DNA of 9,806 nucleotides from contig CAYLQG010000056.1 in assembly GCA_964385705.1 (NCBI GenBank), positions 1 to 9,806 on the forward strand, read 5' to 3'. Positions within the stretch are counted from its first letter, which is position 1, and every line of letters begins with the position of its first letter. Below the pieces are notes generated by a model that did no database searches, had not been told where the DNA came from, and saw nothing but the letters and a program-made list of their open reading frames with translations. Source of the stretch: DATKGN01 sp964385705. GTDB taxonomy: Bacteria; Patescibacteriota; Microgenomatia; UBA10105; UBA927. This document shows, one piece after another, positions 1 to 6,232 of this stretch. Position numbers and translations under genes: made by a program.

Positions 1-944
1 CCGAAAAATTCCGCGAAAGCGTAAGCAGTTGAGAGAGAAACCGTGACTATTCCCATAAATCCGGCATTTAAAATACCGATGGCAAAAAGCGTACCGGCAA
101 GATCGCCCGCAAACGGTTTAATCGCAAGGGCCGCCTGCTCGCCAGAGACGAGGGAAATATGGTGGATATAGAGCGTTGCGGCTGTAGCAACAATCATAAA
201 GAAGGAGAAGAAGTCGGTAAGAAATGCCCCCCAATACGTTTCAAACTGAGAATACTTAAGCCGCTCAATTTCTATTTTTTTGTCAAACGCGAACGAGCTG
301 ATAAAAAATTGGCCCCACGGGGTTACAGTTGTCCCTAATACTCCGAGACCGATCAGGATGTAATTTCGAAAATACTCAGGCGTTAATTTGACCCCGTGGG
401 GGATGATAAGATTTGTGATAGCAAGGGACCAATTCGGGTGCGCTTTTACTGCGGAAAAAATGTAGGCAAGATAGAAAAGGCAGGAAAACAGCATAATATT
501 CTGATTGAGCTTGTAATTTCCTTTAATAACGAATACGAACGTGAGGATAATAACGACAATCATAGTCGGAATTGCCGGAAAATGGAGCATTTGGCTTGTC
601 ACCTTGACTGCAGCCAGGTCGACGATGATCGTTCCCATATTCGCGATAAATAAACAGGCAAAAATAAAGAGGGAGACTTTGACACCAAAGTTTTCCCGTA
701 TGAGATCACCCAAGCCCTTTCGGGTTACAAGCGCAAGCCGGATACCCATCTCTTGTGTGATTCCCAAAAGAATTGTGATGAGAAGGAGGATGAGTAAGAT
801 TGGATATCCCAATTGAGCGCCCGCAATGGAGTAGGTCGCAACACCCGAGGCATCATTGTCTGCCATAGCAGTAATTGTTGCGGGACCGAATACCGCGAAG
901 AAAAGAAAAAAACGGCGCCGATATTTTTTCAGGATGTCTATCAT
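1..944 (-). CDS. Nramp-fold divalent metal transporter with non-classical metal site (C-terminal part outside window)
   Basis: Reading the minus strand from the ATG at 944 gives 314 residues with no stop before the left edge, so the C-terminus is missing. It is a polytopic membrane protein: about eight hydrophobic segments are visible, beginning FGPATITAMADNDASG. The arrangement matches Nramp/SLC11: TM1 ends in an AGAQLGY stretch like the family's AGAxxGY, and TM6 is LGTTVTPWGQFF. Classical Nramp has DPGN in TM1 and MPH in TM6. Here these read DASG (residues 31-34) and TPW (208-210), so the Asp is kept while the Asn and the metal-binding Met are replaced. Loss of that Met is described for the Mg2+-transporting NRMT branch, so Mg2+ rather than Mn/Fe is a reasonable guess. 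The start ATG overlaps the stop of the upstream sensor gene by one base (TAATG), and no Shine-Dalgarno is visible, so translation is probably coupled. Family is fairly sure, substrate is inferred. Confidence 0.85.
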   Translation of the reverse strand, partial: MIDILKKYRRRFFLFFAVFGPATITAMADNDASGVATYSIAGAQLGYPILLILLLITILLGITQEMGIRLALVTRKGLGDLIRENFGVKVSLFIFACLFIANMGTIIVDLAAVKVTSQMLHFPAIPTMIVVIILTFVFVIKGNYKLNQNIMLFSCLFYLAYIFSAVKAHPNWSLAITNLIIPHGVKLTPEYFRNYILIGLGVLGTTVTPWGQFFISSFAFDKKIEIERLKYSQFETYWGAFLTDFFSFFMIVATAATLYIHHISLVSGEQAALAIKPFAGDLAGTLFAIGILNAGFMGIVTVSLSTAYAFAEFF

Positions 945-2149
945 TATATTTTTTTGAGAATAATATCCGCAACGTCATCGACAGTGATGATGCCCAGTAT
1001 CTTTTTTTCTCGATTAATGACCGGAAGCGCCGCAATTTTATATTTGAATAATTTATAAATAACTACTTCAACCGGTGTCGTTAATAGAACGACAATAGGT
1101 TCGGGAATCATGAATTTATACGCGGGCATATCGGGGGCCTGCATGAGGAGTTCGTGGGTATTAAAGACGCCGACAAGCTGATCATCACGGTTGAGGACAT
1201 AAATAGCCTGCAGCCAGGAGAAGTCCGCGGTACTTGTTTTTACTGATTTAAGAATATCGCCCGCTGTCATATGGGATTCGACCGCGAAAAATTCGCTGGT
1301 CATGAGTTTGCCGACCGGGGTTCTTGAAAATGTCATCAGCTGATGAAGTTCCTGCTGCTCGGCCTTTGGCAGTATTCTCATAATTTTGTCCCTCTTCGTC
1401 CGGTCGATTGCGAGAAGGATGTCAACCGCTTCGTCAGGATCTATTTTTACGATGACATCTGCAGCCTGTTGAGGCTCAAACCGCTGGAATAAATCGACCT
1501 GATAATTGATAGTTAAGTTTTCGATGACGTCGGCGGCTTTGTGACTATCAAGTGTTTTTAAGAAGGAGTGGATATTTTGGATGTTGGTCATTTCGAGGTA
1601 GTCGGCGAGGTCTTCTTCGTGGATTTTTGACAGGCGTTCTTCATGTTGTTTTAGTTTAATCTGACCGTCTTTAAGCTCCAGAGTTAAAATATCGCTCCAG
1701 CTAAGGAGCGTCATCGGGAGATCAATATGGAGAAAATGGGCAATGTACTGAATTGTGCGTTCAAGGCCAAGCCGGCGCAGAAGCCCCTGGACGCCGATAT
1801 CGATACCGGATATTGAGAGAACCGGACTGTCCTGAAAGACGATATCGTTTGCCCGCACAACCTTATTGCCGACGAGATCGATGATCTGTTTATCCAAAAG
1901 AGTTTTTCTTGCTGATAGTTCGTTTTCTCGGATCATCACTCGTTTGAATGTCCGCTTGATGACAATGTGGCTGTTTACTTTTTTGAGGGTTTCGATCGGA
2001 ATTTCACGGCGGGTTAATTTATGGGTGGTGACAATTTTTGTTACTTTCGGCGTTTCGGCGTTAAGAAAGATGATGTCAGAAAGTATGCCGAGCTCGCGCT
2101 GGTCTTCCGAATAAACATTTTTTCCGATAAGTTCAGAAAAAAATAACAT
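944..2149 (-). CDS. Cytoplasmic PRC-barrel / MgtE-N / CBS-pair protein, probable Mg2+/metal sensor for the adjacent transporter
   Basis: This 401-residue protein has no membrane segment. Domains in order: a PRC-barrel-like segment at about 3-65 (SELIGKNVYSEDQRELGILSD), a second PRC-like segment at about 85-140, an MgtE intracellular N-domain of helical repeats at about 170-275 (HKAADVIENL, PQQAADVIVKIDPDEAVDILLAI), then two CBS domains at about 280-338 and 345-401. In MgtE channels the N and CBS domains bind Mg2+ and gate the pore; here the pore domain is absent and an Nramp-like transporter follows with a one-base overlap. I infer that this protein senses cytoplasmic Mg2+ or nucleotide and regulates that transporter. 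An in-frame GTG at 2164 would add five residues, but that GTG lies in the Shine-Dalgarno sequence for the ATG at 2149, so I use 2149. Domain calls are good; regulatory role is inference. Confidence 0.88.
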   Translation of the reverse strand: MLFFSELIGKNVYSEDQRELGILSDIIFLNAETPKVTKIVTTHKLTRREIPIETLKKVNSHIVIKRTFKRVMIRENELSARKTLLDKQIIDLVGNKVVRANDIVFQDSPVLSISGIDIGVQGLLRRLGLERTIQYIAHFLHIDLPMTLLSWSDILTLELKDGQIKLKQHEERLSKIHEEDLADYLEMTNIQNIHSFLKTLDSHKAADVIENLTINYQVDLFQRFEPQQAADVIVKIDPDEAVDILLAIDRTKRDKIMRILPKAEQQELHQLMTFSRTPVGKLMTSEFFAVESHMTAGDILKSVKTSTADFSWLQAIYVLNRDDQLVGVFNTHELLMQAPDMPAYKFMIPEPIVVLLTTPVEVVIYKLFKYKIAALPVINREKKILGIITVDDVADIILKKI

Positions 2150-2157
2150 ACCACACG

Positions 2158-2162
2158 CCCTC
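2158..2162 (-). promoter_or_regulatory. Shine-Dalgarno deciding the start of the PRC/MgtE-N/CBS gene
   Basis: GAGGG lies eight bases before the ATG at 2149. It overlaps the alternative GTG start at 2164, which argues against that GTG. The remaining gap up to the hydrogenase stop (about 2165-2306) shows a TTGACA on the minus strand but no convincing -10 at the right distance. A weak 5-bp CCCCT/AGGGG stem also lies there and is too poor to call a terminator. Confidence 0.65.
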
Positions 2163-2306
2163 ACTTAAATACTTTGGTGTGTTCCTATAACTGACTCAAT
2201 AATGTTTTATGTGTGGATTCTTGATTTTTACGCTCTTCCCGAGGTGTATCTACTTTCCACCATTCATTGTAACCCCTCTGTCAACATGAAGGAATAGGGG
2301 AAATAA

Positions 2307-3596
2307 TTAATGCCATTCTACCCTGAGGAAGTGCGTCGCGCAGCTCATGCACGGATCGTAGGCTCTGATGATTTTTTGGATTTCCATTGTTAATGCCTCT
2401 TTGCTGTCGTCTATATGCATTCCGACGTAATCCCGTATCGCTTTTTCTATGCCGATTTGATTTTGTCCGGTTGGTACGATCACTTTTGATTTTTTGACTT
2501 TACCATCTGCAGTCATCTCGACGGCATGAAAGAGCGTCCCCCTGGGCGCTTCTATTATCCCGATGCCCGTTGATTCTTTAGGGGTAATCGGGAGCGGGGA
2601 TTCAACAAGCCCCTGATATTGGTTGATAAGGTCGAAGCTTGAGTCAATCGCGTGGAGCATTTCAATGGCTTGAGCAAGATTATTGTGATAAATATTTTTA
2701 CTTGGAAATCGTGAAAGAGCCGGAGCTGCATCACGTTTGGTATTTGCGTGAAGTGCGTCGTGGTTAATATTTAATCGGGCGAGGGCGCCCACCATATGAA
2801 TATGATCATCGAAAAGATACCCGGTTGCCTGCGAGTGGGGGATATCTTTCCTTATGAGGTGGGCAGCAAAATCTTCTGGAGCAATTGTTGCTCCGTCGCT
2901 TGTTTTCACTGTGCCCTCAAGAAATGAAAATTCCGGGTCGGTAAGAGCCAAGAATTTCAGATCTTGTGTAAGTTCAAACGGATAACGTAAGAAGACGTCA
3001 ATAAGTTTTAACACTTTTGGTCTGATGTCGGTTAACGATGGAATAAGATCGAGAAGCGATTGTTTGGTTGCGATCTGACTCATCCCTCCGACGGCTAAAA
3101 GGGGAGCGTGCACGGACCTTCCTGCAACAGTGATACTTAATTTGTTCCCTGCCTCTTTAACGGCAAAGCAGTCGTGAAGTAGTTCATGTTCTTCGGGATT
3201 TGTGTCATCAAACGCGAGAATGGATTCACGGTTGTAGAGATCCGGAAGAACAAAAACATAAAGATGAAGACCGTGATCCCGTATTATGAGACCGTAATTG
3301 AGGAGTTTCCGCAAAAGTTTTGTTTGCGGGGTTACCGTGAGTCCCAAACCATTCTCAACGGCCTTAAGACTCGCCATGAGGTGGGCGTTACTGCAAGTGC
3401 CGCAGATTCGGGCTAAAAGGTGCGGAAGATTGGTAATTGTTTTACCGCGTACTGCCTGTTCAAAAAAACGACGCATTTCGATGATGCCGAAATTGCACGT
3501 CGCGACCTGGCCGTCGCGGATCTGAAGGTCTAGCTTCGCCGTCCCTTCGATTTTGGTAATTTCATCAAGTGTTAAATCAAGATTAGTCGTATGCAT
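2307..3596 (-). CDS. [NiFe]-hydrogenase large (catalytic) subunit, group 3-like cytoplasmic type
   Basis: The 429-residue product has the length of archaeal/bacterial soluble (group 3b-like) hydrogenase alpha subunits. Both nickel-ligand motifs are complete: RICGTCSNAH at 63-72 (Cys65, Cys68) and DPCMSCATH at 414-422 (Cys416, Cys419). The N-terminal KIEG motif (Glu17) is also typical. After His422 only seven residues remain (FLRVEWH); such a short tail would be the peptide removed by a maturation protease, as known for group 3 enzymes with very short extensions. No signal peptide, so cytoplasmic. The small subunit gene lies upstream, 156 bp away on the same strand. No Hyp maturation genes or protease are in the window. 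No Shine-Dalgarno precedes the ATG; an in-frame TGA lies just upstream at 3611-3613, so this is the only start. A TATAAT ends seven bases before the ATG, suggesting a leaderless mRNA. Reaction: reversible H2 oxidation/proton reduction. Confidence 0.93.
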   Translation of the reverse strand: MHTTNLDLTLDEITKIEGTAKLDLQIRDGQVATCNFGIIEMRRFFEQAVRGKTITNLPHLLARICGTCSNAHLMASLKAVENGLGLTVTPQTKLLRKLLNYGLIIRDHGLHLYVFVLPDLYNRESILAFDDTNPEEHELLHDCFAVKEAGNKLSITVAGRSVHAPLLAVGGMSQIATKQSLLDLIPSLTDIRPKVLKLIDVFLRYPFELTQDLKFLALTDPEFSFLEGTVKTSDGATIAPEDFAAHLIRKDIPHSQATGYLFDDHIHMVGALARLNINHDALHANTKRDAAPALSRFPSKNIYHNNLAQAIEMLHAIDSSFDLINQYQGLVESPLPITPKESTGIGIIEAPRGTLFHAVEMTADGKVKKSKVIVPTGQNQIGIEKAIRDYVGMHIDDSKEALTMEIQKIIRAYDPCMSCATHFLRVEWH

Positions 3597-3602
3597 AATT
3601 TT

Positions 3603-3608
3603 ATTATA
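3603..3608 (-). promoter_or_regulatory. Perfect -10 hexamer predicting a leaderless hydrogenase large-subunit mRNA
   Basis: TATAAT on the minus strand ends at 3603. Seven positions downstream, where transcription normally starts, is base 3596, the A of the ATG. No matching -35 exists: the 17-18 bp upstream are occupied by a GC-rich hairpin. A chance match in AT-rich DNA cannot be excluded. Confidence 0.4.
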
Positions 3609-3613
3609 TTGTC

Positions 3614-3633
3614 ATCCCCGCGAAGGCGGGGAT
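3614..3633. repeat. REP-like CCCCGC-GAAG-GCGGGG palindrome
   Basis: ATCCCCGC (3614-3621), GAAG loop, GCGGGGAT (3626-3633): a perfect 8-bp stem, embedded in the context GTCATCCCCGCGAAGGCGGG followed by GATCC. This palindrome with its GTCAT/GGATCCA flanks resembles a dispersed intergenic element common in many bacterial genomes. It sits between the two hydrogenase genes and lacks a T-run on either side, so it is not a classic terminator. It could stabilise or separate the two messages. The remaining gap 3634-3752 shows nothing I recognise. Confidence 0.7.
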
Positions 3634-3752
3634 CCATACTTCGCGCTGAAGTCGACACGCATTTTGTGCGCATCCGTCAAGCAATTTTATTTATCAGACT
3701 TCCTTGTCCATATTCTGCGTGACGGTGCTGCAAAATGTATGTCTTCTCGCGC

Positions 3753-4244
3753 TTATTGGGAATTTACTATTCCAAATTCTTTTAAATATTTATCAACAAG
3801 ATCCAAAAATGGTTGTTCATTCATCGGACATCCGTTCACCTCATCATCGACAGTCACGACCTGCCGGAGCATCTTCACCGTATCGGCCTGTTTAAAGCGG
3901 ACGAGTAATTCCTTGATTTCCTCTTTCGTCGGTGCGTCGAAGCGGTTCCGTTGGTTGCTCGGCATTCCTGTGCAGGCGCATGCGCCGATGGCGACTAATT
4001 TTGTCGCAAGGCCGCGTATCTTCTTTACTTTTTCATCCTGATCGGTTGATGAAATTGCCCCCTCAACGAACGCGACATCCATGGGTTCCCATCGATTGGT
4101 GTTTTGGAGGACCTTTGCATGGACGAAATCTATCTTTTCCCGCCAGACTTCATAGCGTGTATTGAGAAGTTCGGTGAACACGATGGTTGAATCTTCACAG
4201 CAGGTGAACGTAAACCACCCCACACGCAATTTTTTGTTTGACAT
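3753..4244 (-). CDS. Short [NiFe]-hydrogenase small subunit (20-kDa/NuoB-related family)
   Basis: A 163-residue soluble protein of the hydrogenase small subunit/complex I 20-kDa family. Iron-sulfur ligand motifs are recognisable: FTFTCCED (Cys15-Cys16), VAFVEGAIS (58-65), AIGACACTG (Cys89, Cys91) and NGCPMNE (Cys139). This gives the pattern for one proximal [4Fe-4S] cluster. The usual hydrogenase CxxC is replaced by an adjacent Cys pair, as in NuoB; the position of the second Cys in HydD-type proteins (TSCYGC) holds Ser19 here. Group 3b delta subunits are around 260 residues with a second Cys-rich half holding two more clusters; that half is missing. The protein is colinear with a complete large subunit gene, so it is most likely its partner. 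The ATG at 4244 has no clear Shine-Dalgarno. Assignment is strong; cluster geometry is inferred. Confidence 0.88.
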   Translation of the reverse strand: MSNKKLRVGWFTFTCCEDSTIVFTELLNTRYEVWREKIDFVHAKVLQNTNRWEPMDVAFVEGAISSTDQDEKVKKIRGLATKLVAIGACACTGMPSNQRNRFDAPTKEEIKELLVRFKQADTVKMLRQVVTVDDEVNGCPMNEQPFLDLVDKYLKEFGIVNSQ

Positions 4245-4265
4245 ATGACGTTATTGGCTCAATGC

Positions 4266-4278
4266 CTATGGTCCATAG
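4266..4278. repeat. CTATGG-T-CCATAG palindrome upstream of the hydrogenase small subunit
   Basis: Perfect 6-bp arms with a one-base centre lie 22 bp before the ATG at 4244. An ATGACGT also occurs twice around it (4245-4251 and 4280-4286). It could be an operator for the hydrogenase genes or chance; no good promoter hexamers are visible next to it. Confidence 0.35.
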
Positions 4279-4288
4279 AATGACGTGC

Positions 4289-4316
4289 AGTGAACAGTAA
4301 ACGGCTGACTGTGAAC
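4289..4316. repeat. Degenerate heptamer tandem repeat, four units, consensus AGTGAAC
   Basis: The units at 4289, 4296, 4303 and 4310 read AGTGAAC, AGTAAAC, GGCTGAC and TGTGAAC. Each shares the AC ending and most share the G-T-G/A-A core, with exact seven-base phasing. It occupies the gap between the DsbA stop and the hydrogenase small subunit start. A second heptamer array with a related core lies in the VKOR gene at 5175-5202. Confidence 0.5.
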
Positions 4317-4327
4317 GTTTGCTTGTC

Positions 4328-4945
4328 TTATTTCACCGCATTTGCCACGGCTGTCTGAAAATCATTAAAGCTTGTCAAATCAAGTTTTTGACCATTGAGG
4401 AAAAATGTCGGCGTCGCATCAACACCAAACGCCGTTCCCGCCGTTACATCCTCGTTCACCCGGTTGGCGTAAGTGCCGCTACTTAAAGCCGCATCAAATT
4501 TAGTCATATCGAGGTTAAGTTGTTTGGCGAGCGTATCGAAATAGGTATCCGAAAACTTATCCTGGTTGGCAAATAGGAGGTCGTGCATTTCCCAAAATTT
4601 TCCCTGGGCGTTTGCCGCCTCTGCAGCCTCGGCCGCCCTCTCGGCAAACTGGTGCTGCGAGAGTGGAAAATGCCGGTACACAAAAAGCAATTTATCTTTA
4701 TATTGCTTCACAATGGCTGCAACCGTCGGCTCGGCAGCCCCACAGGCCGGACATTCAAAATCGGAAAATTCAACGAGATACGCTTTTGCCTTCGGATTGC
4801 CCTCCGTATGAGAATCGGGGAGGATGAGATCGCTTCGGGAAAGCGAAGGCGCCGGTTTCGTTAAGGTTAAAGCGGCAATGGTTACAAGAATGATGGTCCC
4901 GATGATGATACCGATAAACAATTTCGTTTCATTAGTAAGTTTCAT
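4328..4945 (-). CDS. Membrane-anchored DsbA-like thiol:disulfide oxidoreductase (Thioredoxin_4 family)
   Basis: The 205-residue protein begins with a signal-anchor (hydrophobic 9-28, IGIIIGTIILVTIAALTL), so the rest faces outward. The thioredoxin-fold domain spans about 40-205. The active site FECPACGAAEP carries the CPAC pair (Cys65, Cys68), and DATPTFFLNG (176-185) holds the cis-Pro loop (Pro179). This is the BdbD/DsbA-type arrangement with an inserted helical region (AERAAEAAEAANAQGKFWEMHDLLF). It oxidises or isomerises cysteines in exported proteins. The VKOR gene 48 bp upstream would reoxidise it, completing the system. Cys-rich exported products in the same window (6233-7003) are possible clients. 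A promoter-like TTGCTT-17-TATAAC lies in the 48-bp gap, with its start point only about three bases before the ATG. Confidence 0.93.
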   Translation of the reverse strand: MKLTNETKLFIGIIIGTIILVTIAALTLTKPAPSLSRSDLILPDSHTEGNPKAKAYLVEFSDFECPACGAAEPTVAAIVKQYKDKLLFVYRHFPLSQHQFAERAAEAAEAANAQGKFWEMHDLLFANQDKFSDTYFDTLAKQLNLDMTKFDAALSSGTYANRVNEDVTAGTAFGVDATPTFFLNGQKLDLTSFNDFQTAVANAVK

Positions 4946-4954
4946 AGTCTTATT

Positions 4955-4983
4955 GTTATATTGGATTTGAGAATGGAAAGCAA
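4955..4983 (-). promoter_or_regulatory. Putative promoter of the DsbA-like gene
   Basis: A -35 TTGCTT (4978-4983), 17-bp spacer and -10 TATAAC (4955-4960) lie on the minus strand. The predicted start near 4948 gives a leader of about three bases. It would allow DsbA and the hydrogenase genes to be expressed apart from VKOR. Confidence 0.4.
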
Positions 4984-4993
4984 GAGTTGGGAG

Positions 4994-5428
4994 TCATCGT
5001 ACATTACCGGCTTTGGAGTCTATAACGGCAAGAACGAATATAACGGCCATATTTACTGCAGATATGGCACACCACATACAGACGCCGTGGATAATAAACA
5101 GCTCCGTATATGTAAACCATGAGACGAACAGGACGCCGAATGTGGCCATACCGAGAATGAAAGCAGATAATTTGGTTGATAGTTCTTGGTTCGTGGTTCG
5201 TAAAAACGATAACACCATAATAATGCAGTATCCGACAAGGCCTACTGCTGGGACGGGTATACCAAGTGGATAACTATATGCGCTTTTTTTGACGGTCTCA
5301 CAGCCTCCGGTCAGGCAAACGATCGTTGTGTGCCGGAGCCAACTTTGAAGGACGTAGACGGCAATGATAACGCCCAATAATGAGAATACGAAAATAATCC
5401 TGTTTACTATCGCGGCTTTTTTCTGCAT
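4994..5428 (-). CDS. VKOR-family quinone-linked thiol oxidase (DsbB substitute)
   Basis: A 144-residue membrane protein with about four hydrophobic helices (8-30, 58-76, 87-106, 121-138). The vitamin K epoxide reductase signature is complete: loop cysteines in CLTGGCE (Cys38, Cys43), SAYSYPLGIPVPAVGLVGY (49-67), and the redox CMWC (Cys117-Cys120) near TYTELFIIHG. In bacteria lacking DsbB, VKOR reoxidises DsbA-like proteins and passes electrons to quinone. The adjacent DsbA-like gene fits this. It is the promoter-proximal gene of the minus-strand cluster, divergent from the Crp/Fnr regulator. The loop between the second and third helices (RTTNQELSTK, 77-86) is encoded by a heptamer repeat. Stop codon is TGA. 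Start ATG at 5428 has only a weak ribosome site. Confidence 0.93.
   Translation of the reverse strand: MQKKAAIVNRIIFVFSLLGVIIAVYVLQSWLRHTTIVCLTGGCETVKKSAYSYPLGIPVPAVGLVGYCIIMVLSFLRTTNQELSTKLSAFILGMATFGVLFVSWFTYTELFIIHGVCMWCAISAVNMAVIFVLAVIDSKAGNVR
5175..5202. repeat. Degenerate heptamer repeat inside the VKOR coding region, consensus GGTTCGT
   Basis: The four consecutive seven-base units read GGTTGAT, AGTTCTT, GGTTCGT and GGTTCGT on the plus strand. The array lies inside VKOR and encodes a hydrophilic inter-helix loop, where an insertion is tolerated. Seven-base phasing and partial degeneracy match the array at 4289-4316. Confidence 0.6.
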
Positions 5429-5466
5429 AAGACGGGCCTATTGATCTGTATATCTTAATATGCATG

Positions 5467-5496
5467 ATAATATGGAACGACTTTTATAATATGTAA
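5467..5496 (-). promoter_or_regulatory. Putative promoter of the VKOR/DsbA cluster
   Basis: TTACAT (5491-5496), 18-bp spacer and TATTAT (5467-5472) on the minus strand, start point near 5460. The TGTAAT-N4-ATTACA palindrome overlaps the -35 and is centred about 40 bp upstream of the predicted start, the usual place for a class II Crp/Fnr activator site. Confidence 0.4.
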
Positions 5497-5507
5497 TATA
5501 CATTACA
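5492..5507. promoter_or_regulatory. Crp/Fnr-type operator palindrome TGTAAT-N4-ATTACA
   Basis: Perfect 6-bp arms with a 4-bp centre in the divergent region before the Crp/Fnr gene. The architecture matches Fnr-class sites (TTGAT-N4-ATCAA) rather than Crp sites with a 6-bp centre. It is likely bound by the neighbouring regulator; that is inference from position and symmetry. Confidence 0.6.
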
Positions 5508-5529
5508 CATTTTTTGTAAAAAATGTGTA
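5504..5529. promoter_or_regulatory. 26-bp palindrome with perfect 12-bp arms, probable second operator
   Basis: Left arm TACACATTTTTT (5504-5515), centre GT, right arm AAAAAATGTGTA (5518-5529). It shares bases 5504-5507 with the preceding palindrome. A TATAGT at 5528-5533 could be the -10 of the regulator gene, in which case this palindrome covers its core promoter and would suit autorepression. The leader from here to the ATG at 5564 shows no clear Shine-Dalgarno. Confidence 0.6.
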
Positions 5530-5563
5530 TAGTAGTAAGTAAGATTGTTAACTAATTAAGCGT

Positions 5564-6223
5564 ATGGATAAACAATTCAACCCAATCGTCGACGCGTTCT
5601 TTGCGAAATTCACCAAGCTTCATTATAAAAAAGGAGAACTTATTTTACGGGCAGGGGATCCGCCGCCGGGAGTTTTGTACCTTCAGAAGGGATTTGTCCG
5701 GATGAGTTTTGTCGCGCAAAACGGAGAAATGCTGGTGCTTCATGTGTTCCGGCCGGGATCGTACTTTCCCATGTCGTGGGTGTTGAATGATGCTCCCAAC
5801 CGGTATTATTTTGAGGCACTGACAGCGGTCGAGATCCAACGAGCACCGCGGGACGATGCGAACAAATTTATCAAACTTCATCCTGAGGTTCTTGCGCATT
5901 TCACCGAACGCTTTTTAAGCGGAGTCGGCGGCCTCCTGCAGCGGATGGAATTTCTGGTATTTGAGAGCGCGTACCGGAAAACTATTCTTCTTCTTTTGTA
6001 TTATGCGAAAAATTTCAGCGTCAGTGAGAAAAAAGGAACCCTCTCCATACCGCTTACGCATAAGGAAATTGCGTCGTGGATCGGGACGACGAGAGAAACG
6101 GCGAGTTTACAGATCGAAATACTGAAAAAGAAGAAATTGATCGAATATAAAAAACGTCTGATCGTAATTCCTCGGCTCGATTTACTGGAGCATGAGCTTT
6201 CTGAACTAACGCCCGAGAAATAA
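5564..6223 (+). CDS. Crp/Fnr-family transcription regulator, cysteine-free
   Basis: The 219-residue product has a cyclic-nucleotide-binding-type beta-roll at about 15-120 (KKGELILRAGDPPPGVLYLQ), a dimerisation helix at about 120-155, and a winged helix-turn-helix at about 160-210 (LTHKEIASWIGTTRETASLQ). There is no cysteine anywhere, so the Fe-S oxygen sensing of FNR is excluded, and the cAMP-pocket signature of Crp is not apparent. The recognition helix has RETASL where most relatives have RETVSR, so the usual DNA-contacting Arg is Leu. It faces away from the VKOR/DsbA/hydrogenase genes across a 135-bp region with two palindromes, which suggests control of those redox genes and of itself. 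Its effector is unknown. It converges on the next gene with a nine-base gap and no obvious terminator. Confidence 0.88.
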   Translation: MDKQFNPIVDAFFAKFTKLHYKKGELILRAGDPPPGVLYLQKGFVRMSFVAQNGEMLVLHVFRPGSYFPMSWVLNDAPNRYYFEALTAVEIQRAPRDDANKFIKLHPEVLAHFTERFLSGVGGLLQRMEFLVFESAYRKTILLLLYYAKNFSVSEKKGTLSIPLTHKEIASWIGTTRETASLQIEILKKKKLIEYKKRLIVIPRLDLLEHELSELTPEK

Positions 6224-6232
6224 TATCTACTG

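Noticed and set aside
396..816. Plus-strand frames of 85 and 91 codons over the left edge
   Set aside because: They are antisense to the continuous Nramp-like frame, which has clear membrane segments and motifs.
2149..2164. GTG at 2164 as start of the sensor gene
   Set aside because: It is part of the Shine-Dalgarno of the ATG at 2149, and the added residues (MRACG) are not part of the PRC domain.
2270..2300. CCCCT/AGGGG inverted repeat after the hydrogenase large subunit
   Set aside because: Only a 5-bp stem with an 18-base loop and no proper T-run; too weak for a terminator.
3553..4041. Plus-strand reading frame of 162 codons with a CHPREGGDPYF peptide
   Set aside because: The peptide is the translation of the REP-like palindrome; the rest is antisense to both hydrogenase genes.
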